Positions 9,210 to 15,823 of a DNA stretch of 64,000 bases are shown here, one piece after another. Under the pieces are notes generated by a model, which saw nothing but the letters and a program-made list of their open reading frames with translations, made no database searches and was not told where the DNA came from. The stretch lies in assembly GCF_004343775.1 (NCBI RefSeq), contig NZ_PTXL01000002.1:186001-250000 (forward strand), in the 5' to 3' direction. Origin of the DNA: Burkholderia sp. SRS-46. Its GTDB lineage: Bacteria; Pseudomonadota; Gammaproteobacteria; Burkholderiales; Burkholderiaceae. The stretch's first letter is position 1. The number at the start of each line of letters is the position of its first letter. Made by a program: the position numbers and the translations under genes.

Positions 9210-10526
9210 TTATCGTGCGACGTCGATCTCGACGCGCCGGTTCTGCGCGCGCCCCTGTGCGGTGCGGTTGTCGCCCAGCGGATCGGCATCGCCCTTGCCG
9301 ATGGCTTCGAGACGGTTCGCCGGCACACCCGCGGTTTGCAGCATCTGCATGACCTGGGTGGCCCGCTCTTCCGACAGCGCCTGATTCGACGTGAAATGGC
9401 GGCTGCGAATCGGCACGTTGTCCGTATAGCCGAGGACCGTTACCTTGCCCGGCACCTTGGCGATCTCGCCCGCGATCTTTGCAATCAGCGGATTCATCGA
9501 CGCTTGAACCGCAGCGCCGCCGGGCTTGAACATCGCGTCGCCGCGAAACGTCACAGCGCTGCGGCGAGCGTCTTCGTCGACGCTTACCGTGCCGGCGGCG
9601 ATTTCGTCCTTGAGCAACTGTTTGAGGTGCAGTTGCGGCGGTGCGGGTGGCGACGTCATGTTGCCAATCGCGGCAATCTGCTTCTGCACGTCGGTGGCGC
9701 GGCTCATCAGCTCGTATTTGAACCAACCAAAGAGTCCGAGCAGGATCACGGACAGCACGGTGACGGTAATCCACACCGGAAAATCGTAGAACGACAGGCG
9801 CTTGCCTTTCGCGTCCGATTGCCAGTGTGGAGACAGCGTCCGTGGCACGGGTTCGCGTTGCGACGTGATGACGTTGTAGAGCCGCTGGCGAATCGCGTCG
9901 TGCTTGCGGTTGCCCTCGGCGCTGCCCCGGTAGCGTCCTTCGAAACCGAAGCTGAGAATCCGGTAGATGACTTGAAGCAGGTCCCGATGCTCGTGAGGGT
10001 CTTCCAGCAGCCTGCCGATCAGCAGATAGACTTTGTCGCCGCCGTCGAGGTCTCCGTGGAAAGTGATGGCGAGCCCGCCTTTGATCCATTCAATCCCCGA
10101 TGAGCCGCTCTTGCCCCATGCGGTTTGCGCTGCCGCCTCGTCGAGCGCTGTGCATAGGCAATACCGCGCGCCGATCATGTGGTCGCGGCGAATATTGGCT
10201 TGCTCGCACAGCTTCTGGAACACACGCAATTCCTGTTCAAGCAACGACTTTAACCAGGCGATGGCCTGATTCGACGCCAACTGATCGGGCATGTCGGCCT
10301 GAGCACGAAGCAAAACACGAGACGCTTCCAACAGCGGATTCCGTGCCGCAAGAACCGCGGCCAGCCGCTGCTCAAACGGCTCAGACGGAATATTTTCGGG
10401 AACCGCTTTGGCGAAATCACCTTCACTGCTGAAAGCATCCTTCACGCTGTTCGGCGATGGTTCGTCTTTGTCTCCGGCCGCTGTCTGTTCCCTGGTATCG
10501 TCAGCCGATAGATTCATTGTTGCCAT
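9210..10526 (-). CDS. tssL: T6SS membrane-complex protein TssL with OmpA domain (second copy)
   Basis: A 438-residue protein with the same layout as the copy at 3813-5066: DotU domain (NPLLEASRVLLRAQ, CTALDEAAAQTAWGK), one transmembrane helix (VWITVTVLSVILLGLFGWF), and an OmpA-like domain ending GRAQNRRVEIDV. The ATG is chosen because AGGGGG lies 7 nt before it; a second ATG three codons later is possible. It begins 3 nt after the PAAR gene and ends 25 nt before tssM. The close placement next to tssM makes it the more conventional TssL partner. The OmpA-fused form should anchor the complex directly to peptidoglycan, a job done by separate Tag proteins in some other systems. Confidence 0.93.
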   Translation of the reverse strand: MATMNLSADDTREQTAAGDKDEPSPNSVKDAFSSEGDFAKAVPENIPSEPFEQRLAAVLAARNPLLEASRVLLRAQADMPDQLASNQAIAWLKSLLEQELRVFQKLCEQANIRRDHMIGARYCLCTALDEAAAQTAWGKSGSSGIEWIKGGLAITFHGDLDGGDKVYLLIGRLLEDPHEHRDLLQVIYRILSFGFEGRYRGSAEGNRKHDAIRQRLYNVITSQREPVPRTLSPHWQSDAKGKRLSFYDFPVWITVTVLSVILLGLFGWFKYELMSRATDVQKQIAAIGNMTSPPAPPQLHLKQLLKDEIAAGTVSVDEDARRSAVTFRGDAMFKPGGAAVQASMNPLIAKIAGEIAKVPGKVTVLGYTDNVPIRSRHFTSNQALSEERATQVMQMLQTAGVPANRLEAIGKGDADPLGDNRTAQGRAQNRRVEIDVAR

Positions 10527-10529
10527 GAG

Positions 10530-10811
10530 TTAGCCCCCTGCGTCTGCCATGACGCTACCAATCAACGTGCAGCCGCATTCCGTGCGATGACCATGCATCG
10601 CCACGCGCCTGTTGCCGATGGTGAACGTCGGATGTGCCTCGATGATCCGGTTGACGCCGTGCGGACGGCCGTCCGGATATTTTTCGGGACAGTCGACCAG
10701 ATCATCCAGCCGGGCGATCTGCCGACCATCGATTGTGTGAGTTTCCGAGCCCGTGATGACTCGGCCACCGTGCGTGGTCGTATCGCCAACCACGATAATT
10801 TTCCGCGGCAT
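10530..10811 (-). CDS. PAAR-domain spike tip protein
   Basis: A 93-residue protein with the repeated short beta-hairpin pattern of PAAR proteins, which sharpen the VgrG spike and can carry effectors. Visible parts are GDTTTHGGRVITGS near the start, then TFTIGNRRVAMHGHRTECGCTLIGS. His and Cys residues in the latter match the zinc-binding set at the PAAR tip. I start at the ATG (10809-10811); an in-frame TTG six codons upstream would give 99 residues. Neither has a strong ribosome binding site. It follows the DUF4123 gene and precedes tssL, so the order vgrG / immunity / effector / adaptor / PAAR forms a delivery cassette. The protein is tip only, with no fused toxin. Confidence 0.85.
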   Translation of the reverse strand: MPRKIIVVGDTTTHGGRVITGSETHTIDGRQIARLDDLVDCPEKYPDGRPHGVNRIIEAHPTFTIGNRRVAMHGHRTECGCTLIGSVMADAGG

Positions 10812-10836
10812 ATTGATTTTCCGAGTCAATGACTTG

Positions 10837-11694
10837 TCATGATTGCGCGCGCAACGATGCTTCGCCTCCGCGCTTCAATTCGTCCCATACCCACCCTGGC
10901 GTTCGGTCCACCATCGCGTCGAATGCCCCACCGGTCCGACGGCGAGACATCAGTGCATCCCGTATGTACTGGTGCTGATCAAATCCGGCACCGTAGCGGT
11001 ACGAGTAGTCGCAATAGGCCAGCCGGTCCCGGGGTTCGGTGAATCCCCATTCCAGCGCCCGCCTGTACCGGGGTTCGAAATCCAGGAATCGACTCCTGTA
11101 AGGCAGGGTTGCATCGATGTGTCCCAAGTCGATCAGCGATGCCATCAGCTCATCGGGCTCGGTATGCGCCATCAGCTTGTCAATGTCCTTCTCGTCAAGC
11201 TCGATCATCACAGACCTGGAAACGCGGCCCACCTTCAGCGAATCATTCTCGACCGTCTGCCACTGCTCGTGGCGCCCGCGATATTTGAGCCGCTCGATTG
11301 GCGCCAGGAAAACATCGCATATCTGTTCGCCCCACATATCGAGCACCGCGCCGGTATTGCGGGGATCGAAGAATCGGACCATTGCCGTCATACCATCCCC
11401 GATCCCGGCGAACAGGAACGCGCGCAAATGCGTGGCCAGCTCCTGCAGACCGACGCGACTCCAGACAAGTGTGAGACACGGAGAACAAAGATCGATCTGA
11501 TCCAGTTCATGCACCCACGTTGCGTCCGGGTCATCAATTCGTGCAAGAAAAAGCGACGCGGGTCCAAGCTGCTCCTCAGGAAGTCCCTCATAAAGCGAAA
11601 CGAACTGTGTGCCGGACTGCTCCAGCAATGGCTGAAGTCTGGCCGGGCTGGCTGCGCCGTCGATCAGGCCAAATGATTGGGAACGCTGCTGCAT
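10837..11694 (-). CDS. DUF4123 adaptor/chaperone for T6SS effector loading
   Basis: A 285-residue cytoplasmic protein with the DUF4123 pattern: an opening FGLIDGA segment, YEGLPEEQLGPASLFL, LDQIDLCSPCLTLVWS, and FLFAGIGDGMTAMVRFFDPR, where the MVRFFDPR block is characteristic. Proteins of this family (Tap-1/TEC, VasW) bind an effector and hand it to VgrG or PAAR without being secreted. The gene lies directly between the Tle1-type phospholipase and the PAAR gene, so those two are its likely clients. The assignment to this family is strong; the client is inferred from position. Confidence 0.88.
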   Translation of the reverse strand: MQQRSQSFGLIDGAASPARLQPLLEQSGTQFVSLYEGLPEEQLGPASLFLARIDDPDATWVHELDQIDLCSPCLTLVWSRVGLQELATHLRAFLFAGIGDGMTAMVRFFDPRNTGAVLDMWGEQICDVFLAPIERLKYRGRHEQWQTVENDSLKVGRVSRSVMIELDEKDIDKLMAHTEPDELMASLIDLGHIDATLPYRSRFLDFEPRYRRALEWGFTEPRDRLAYCDYSYRYGAGFDQHQYIRDALMSRRRTGGAFDAMVDRTPGWVWDELKRGGEASLRAQS

Positions 11695-11715
11695 CGGATT
11701 GATTCTCCCCTTCCT

Positions 11716-13950
11716 CTACGCCCACGCGGCCTTACTGGTGTCCCTCGCCACAAGCAATTCGGATTCCGAAGCAATTCCGAGATAAGCAATCCGCCTTTTA
11801 CCGCCCTCGAAAAAAACACGGGGCCAGCCATAGCCGCCCGGCGCGTATTCGTGGAACCAAGGGACACGGAACCAGATACGGCTGTCGTGGACATAGTCAT
11901 CGAGCAGGACGATGGCCTCCTTCTGGAGCCGATTGGCGGCTTCCATCGACGCATGCTTTTTCAGGAAGCCGGCGACGCCACGCGCAGGCGCCGCGACGAT
12001 GTCATTTGCCGAGCTGAATTTGCCGAAAATCGTGCTCCATGTAGACGCAAGCAGGATGCCGCTCTCGGCGAGCGTGACCGTGGGCGTATCACTGCCAGGC
12101 TGCTCGTGTCTTACCGACAGCGTCGTTGTGGGCGTTCCAGCGTCCGGGTAGACGTTGTCCCGCGCAGGGTCCGCGCGTACGGTCACGGTTACCTTCCACT
12201 TCGACTCGCGCTCTTCCGGATGCAGATAGCCCAGCAGCAGTCGCATCTCTTCCGCGCCCTGGCGCAGATCGGTCTGGTCGTTGGTCGTGACGTCCCAGAC
12301 ACCTTCGCCGGGACGCGCCGGCGCGGCGGCCTCGGCGTCCGGATTTGCCTTTGGATGGGCAACCTCGCCGCACAGCGCTTCCGTTCGGCGGTCGATCTCA
12401 AGATTCGTTGCCGCGATCTGCGCGTCCAGTTCCATGATCCTGGGCATGTTGGCCGGATACGGCTGGCTATGCGTTGCCTGGGACTTCTGCTGCTGCAGCC
12501 GTGCCCGCTTTGCCTTGAGGGCCTTAAGCTGCGGATCGTCAGGCTTCGCTGCATTCAGTTTCTCTTCGACCTTATAAGGCGTCATGCTGTCTTCCTTGGC
12601 CTTGAGGAAGAACGCCTGATTGGTCAGGTAATCCGGCGTATCCGGTTGCGCACGCAAGGTACGCCACGCCAACATCTCGATCATGCCGTGCCGGATCGCG
12701 TCCTCCATGCGGCCGATCGGCCCGGCGGTTTTTAGCCAGCCGTTGAAGGCTTCGATTGTCTCGGGGAACAACGCGAAATCGGACCTCCTTAACGGACTGT
12801 CAAGAATTTCGTCGCCCTTCATCATCGGCACGCCATATTTGAGCGCGTGAATGTACATGTCGTGCAGCGGGATCTGGCTGAGCTTGCCACCATCGCCCTT
12901 GTCGGGATCACGCCCCTTGCCCTGTTCGTTCGGTGCGTAGCCGCCACCGACATCCGAGTGCACGCCGGGATAGGCAATTTCATGACGGATGCCGAGCGGA
13001 TAAGTCCCACCTACTTCGCGGATCGAATCGACCGGAAAGCTCATGCGTTGCTCGTGGATCGAGAACGCGTGAACACAGTAGCGAACCGAATCGGGAATGC
13101 GCATCGCGCCGTCGTTGGCAAAGGCGAAGTGTCCGTCGAACGATCCGATATCGACGGTCGCGCGGGTCGAATCGGGTGGCCCAACGGACGCCACCGTATC
13201 GAACAATCCCAAAAAATTCACCTGGTATTGCAGCGCATACTTGCCACCGAACTTGACGAGATTGCCGCCTGGTGCCCAGTTGTTCACCAGCTTGTGGACG
13301 AATGCGCGTGCACCCGCGGCTCCGCGTGAAAAGCCGATCACATTGATCCAGATCTTCTTGATCGTACCGGGGGGATGATTGGCGTCGACCGCAAGCTTGT
13401 GGGTCACGCCCAACGTCTGGACCGGTTCATCGAACCCGCTGAGGTCGCCATTTGCGGCGGCGTCGCACAGCGTTTTCGCCTTGTCACGGGAGATTAAAGG
13501 CAACGTCTTGTCTGGCGCTATCGCGTAGTAGACTGCATTAAGAACACGGATATAACCCAGTACACATCGAGCATTGAATCCCTCCGCCATCGCCTTGCCC
13601 ATCTGCAAGTAGGTCATCTCACCTATCTCAGGCAACGGCGTGCCGACGCCTGGGATGTAGAACTTAGAAATACCATTATCCGGATCATGGATTGTGATAT
13701 TGAAGAGCCGTGCGACATTGGTATGGGTGCGATTGATCGAATCGCGCAGAGGATTACCCGACGCATCGCTGGGATTATCCGGCGCGTCATTGTTATTCGT
13801 GCCGTCAAAGAACAGACTGATCTGCAACGTTTGCTGGCACGATCGGGTTTCGTCATGCATCCGCAGGGCGCCCAGCTTGAACGCGTCTTCGCTTTGCGAT
13901 AGCGGTAGCCGGCCGCCATCCGGCATCGCTTCAGGCCATCGAATCGTCAC
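11716..13950 (-). CDS. Tle1-type T6SS phospholipase effector (DUF2235)
   Basis: A 744-residue predicted antibacterial lipase delivered into target cells to break membrane phospholipids. It has the DUF2235 alpha/beta-hydrolase signature: SLFFDGTNNN near residue 45, nucleophile elbow GFSRG with Ser208, catalytic Asp251 in GLFDTVAS, and His331 in GVHSDVGGGY. This is the Ser-Asp-His triad of the Tle1 family. A coiled-coil-like charged stretch follows near 470-560, and a C-terminal region of unknown fold ends the protein. The start is a GTG whose TGA overlap (GTGA) with the upstream immunity gene and preceding GGGAGGA support it over longer in-frame extensions. No signal peptide, as expected for a T6SS cargo. 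Flanking immunity genes and DUF4123 adaptor support the effector role. Confidence 0.88.
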   Translation of the reverse strand: MTIRWPEAMPDGGRLPLSQSEDAFKLGALRMHDETRSCQQTLQISLFFDGTNNNDAPDNPSDASGNPLRDSINRTHTNVARLFNITIHDPDNGISKFYIPGVGTPLPEIGEMTYLQMGKAMAEGFNARCVLGYIRVLNAVYYAIAPDKTLPLISRDKAKTLCDAAANGDLSGFDEPVQTLGVTHKLAVDANHPPGTIKKIWINVIGFSRGAAGARAFVHKLVNNWAPGGNLVKFGGKYALQYQVNFLGLFDTVASVGPPDSTRATVDIGSFDGHFAFANDGAMRIPDSVRYCVHAFSIHEQRMSFPVDSIREVGGTYPLGIRHEIAYPGVHSDVGGGYAPNEQGKGRDPDKGDGGKLSQIPLHDMYIHALKYGVPMMKGDEILDSPLRRSDFALFPETIEAFNGWLKTAGPIGRMEDAIRHGMIEMLAWRTLRAQPDTPDYLTNQAFFLKAKEDSMTPYKVEEKLNAAKPDDPQLKALKAKRARLQQQKSQATHSQPYPANMPRIMELDAQIAATNLEIDRRTEALCGEVAHPKANPDAEAAAPARPGEGVWDVTTNDQTDLRQGAEEMRLLLGYLHPEERESKWKVTVTVRADPARDNVYPDAGTPTTTLSVRHEQPGSDTPTVTLAESGILLASTWSTIFGKFSSANDIVAAPARGVAGFLKKHASMEAANRLQKEAIVLLDDYVHDSRIWFRVPWFHEYAPGGYGWPRVFFEGGKRRIAYLGIASESELLVARDTSKAAWA

Positions 13951-14546
13951 TGCATTCCTCCCTTTCGGTACAACCGATTCCACTCCTCGTCGATCACACC
14001 CTGCGCGATGTAGGGATCGTTGTCCGCCGGACGGTTGTTCGGGTTGTTCCCGCCGTCGCGATTGCCATCCGTCAGCATGATGCGGACTCGATCGCCCGGC
14101 AGGAAGATGGCCCACGCGTCACCGGTATTGCCGCCGCTGTACGGTGCAATCCGCGCGTTTTCCGCCTTGTACCAGTAGCCTGGCGTTTTACCGTCTTGCT
14201 TCTTGTCCACCAGCCAGTGCACCGTGAGCTTCAAGCTTGGCTGCCATTCGGCCGGCAGGCTCGTACAACACTTTCCACCACCTTCGGATGGCCTGCCATC
14301 TGCCTTCATCGGCACCACGTTCGGCCCTCCGCCGCGAATACCACTCCCAGGTGGACCGACCATCGAAAACGTGTGGATGTACCATGGCGTGTAGTTCAAT
14401 GCCTTGGTGTCTCCCGACAGCAATCGGACCTTTTGAGGCACCTCGACTGGTACTTCCGGCCCAGTTTGTTGCCCACCTGCGCAAGCAGCCAGCGACAGGC
14501 AGAGCGCTAACAGCAAGCTGGTTCTCACAACACGCCATCGAATCAT
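13947..14546 (-). CDS. DUF3304 lipoprotein, predicted Tle immunity protein (copy 1, next to effector)
   Basis: A 199-residue lipoprotein. The signal peptide has a lipobox LSLAAC with Cys22; the residue after it is Ala, so outer-membrane sorting is expected. The mature part is a single compact domain with WYIHTFSMVGPPG, CCTSLPAEWQP, and a well conserved C-terminal block (AIFLPGDRVRIMLTDGNRDGG with Asn/Pro-rich NPNNRPADNDPY). DUF3304 lipoproteins are known periplasmic immunity partners of T6SS lipases. The second ATG is chosen because AGGGGG lies just before it; the first ATG lacks this. It is translationally coupled to the lipase through a GTGA overlap. It shares 122 identical bp at its 5' end with copy 2. 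Confidence 0.82.
   Translation of the reverse strand: MIRWRVVRTSLLLALCLSLAACAGGQQTGPEVPVEVPQKVRLLSGDTKALNYTPWYIHTFSMVGPPGSGIRGGGPNVVPMKADGRPSEGGGKCCTSLPAEWQPSLKLTVHWLVDKKQDGKTPGYWYKAENARIAPYSGGNTGDAWAIFLPGDRVRIMLTDGNRDGGNNPNNRPADNDPYIAQGVIDEEWNRLYRKGGMQ
14418..14539 (-). repeat. 122-bp exact direct repeat, unit A (5' end of DUF3304 copy 1)
   Basis: Bases 14418-14539 are identical to 15034-15155, 616 bp apart. The unit covers the codons of the signal peptide and about 20 mature residues. I compared the two stretches base by base. Identity of this length between genes that differ downstream suggests recent duplication or gene conversion. Confidence 0.9.
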
Positions 14547-14562
14547 CGCTGCATCCCCCTTC

Positions 14563-15162
14563 TCAATCATGAGCCGGCGGATAGCGCCGGTTCCATTCTT
14601 CGTCGATCACACCCTGCGCGATGTAGGGATCGTTGTCTGCCGGACGATTGTTCGGATTGTTCCCGCCATCGCGATTGCCATCCGTCAGCATGATGCGGAC
14701 TCGATCGCCCGGCAGGAAGATGGCCCACGCATCACCAGTATTCCCGCTGCTGTATGGCGCAATCTGCACGTTTTCCGCCTTGTACCAGTAGCCCCACTTC
14801 TTTCCGTCCGCTCTCTTCTTTTCCACCAGCCAGCGCACCGTCAGCTTCAACTCCGGTTGCCATTCGGCCGGCAGGCTCGTGCAACACTTTCCGCCACCTT
14901 CGGATGGCCTGCCATTCGCCTTGATCGGCATCACATTCGGGCCCCCGCCACCAATACCGCTCCTAGACGGTCCAAAAAGCGCAAATGAATGGATGTACCA
15001 CGGTGTGTAATTCAATGCCTTGGTATCCCCCGCCAGCAATCGGACCTTTTGAGGCACCTCGACTGGTACTTCCGGCCCAGTTTGTTGCCCACCTGCGCAA
15101 GCAGCCAGCGACAGGCAGAGCGCTAACAGCAAGCTGGTTCTCACAACACGCCATCTAGTCAT
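14563..15162 (-). CDS. DUF3304 lipoprotein, predicted Tle immunity protein (copy 2)
   Basis: A 199-residue paralogue of copy 1 with the same signal peptide and lipobox (LSLAAC, Cys22). It differs in the middle, HSFALFGPSRSGIGGGGPN in place of HTFSMVGPPGSGIRGGGPN, and in VEKKRADGKKWG. Its C-terminal half matches copy 3 more closely than copy 1. The ATG behind GGGGGATGCAGCG is preferred to an upstream in-frame TTG. It ends 16 nt before copy 1. It is predicted to protect against the neighbouring lipase or a related lipase from competitor strains. Confidence 0.8.
   Translation of the reverse strand: MTRWRVVRTSLLLALCLSLAACAGGQQTGPEVPVEVPQKVRLLAGDTKALNYTPWYIHSFALFGPSRSGIGGGGPNVMPIKANGRPSEGGGKCCTSLPAEWQPELKLTVRWLVEKKRADGKKWGYWYKAENVQIAPYSSGNTGDAWAIFLPGDRVRIMLTDGNRDGGNNPNNRPADNDPYIAQGVIDEEWNRRYPPAHD
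15034..15155 (-). repeat. 122-bp exact direct repeat, unit B (5' end of DUF3304 copy 2)
   Basis: Partner of the repeat at 14418-14539; same sequence and orientation. Confidence 0.9.
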
Positions 15163-15179
15163 CGCTGCATCCCCCTGTC

Positions 15180-15800
15180 TCAATCATGAGCCGGCGGATA
15201 GCGCCGGTTCCATTCTTCGTCGTTCACACCCTGCTCAATATACGGATCGTTGTCCGCCGGACGATTGTTCGGATTGTTTCCGCCATCGCGATTGCCATCC
15301 GTCAGCATGATGCGAACCCGATCGCCCGGCAGGAAGATGGCCCACGCGTCACCAGTATTCCCGCTGCTGTATGGCGCAATCTGCACGTTTTCCGCCTTGT
15401 ACCAGTAGCCCCACTTCTTTCCGTCCGCTCTCTTCTTCGTTACCAGCCAGCGCACCGTCAGCTTCAACTCCGGTTGCCATTCGGCCGGCAGGCTCGTGCA
15501 ACAAACCGCCGCGCCTCCTCCTGCTGGCCTGCCATCTGCCTTCACCGGCATCACATTCGGCCCTCCGCCGCGAATACCACTCCCTGGCGGGCCGACCATC
15601 GAAAACGTGTGGATGTACCACGGTGTGTAATTCAATGCCTTGGTATCCCCCGCCAGCAATCGGACCTTTTGAGGCACCTCGACTGCTACCGCCGTCCTGT
15701 TCATCTGTCCACCTACGCACGCATTCAATGACAGAAAAAGTACGAGTAGTAGTCCTTTCAGAGCGACTCCCAACTGCGAGAACCCAGCACTATTGAACAT
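15180..15800 (-). CDS. DUF3304 lipoprotein, predicted Tle immunity protein (copy 3)
   Basis: A 206-residue paralogue of copies 1 and 2. Its signal peptide is unrelated in sequence (lipobox LSLNAC, Cys28) and its early mature part differs (VGGQMNRTAVAVEVPQK). The middle (HTFSMVGPPGSGIRGGGPN) matches copy 1, while the C-terminal half (VTKKRADGKKWGYWYK, IAPYSSGNTGDAW) matches copy 2. The ATG chosen is 11 nt after GGAG and starts the hydrophobic signal; a longer in-frame reading adds 27 basic residues that do not look like a signal. It begins just downstream of vgrG with a 23-nt gap. It is probably the older copy. Confidence 0.78.
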   Translation of the reverse strand: MFNSAGFSQLGVALKGLLLVLFLSLNACVGGQMNRTAVAVEVPQKVRLLAGDTKALNYTPWYIHTFSMVGPPGSGIRGGGPNVMPVKADGRPAGGGAAVCCTSLPAEWQPELKLTVRWLVTKKRADGKKWGYWYKAENVQIAPYSSGNTGDAWAIFLPGDRVRIMLTDGNRDGGNNPNNRPADNDPYIEQGVNDEEWNRRYPPAHD

Positions 15801-15823
15801 ACTCTCGCTCCGAAAGGAGGCAA

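Noticed and set aside
10812..10829. TTG as the start of the PAAR protein
   Set aside because: An ATG six codons later gives a full domain, and TTG has no ribosome binding site in its favour.
13951..14115. Extended N-terminus of the lipase
   Set aside because: It overlaps the immunity gene, and the GTG with GGGAGGA before it makes a tight overlap; the extension has no family match.
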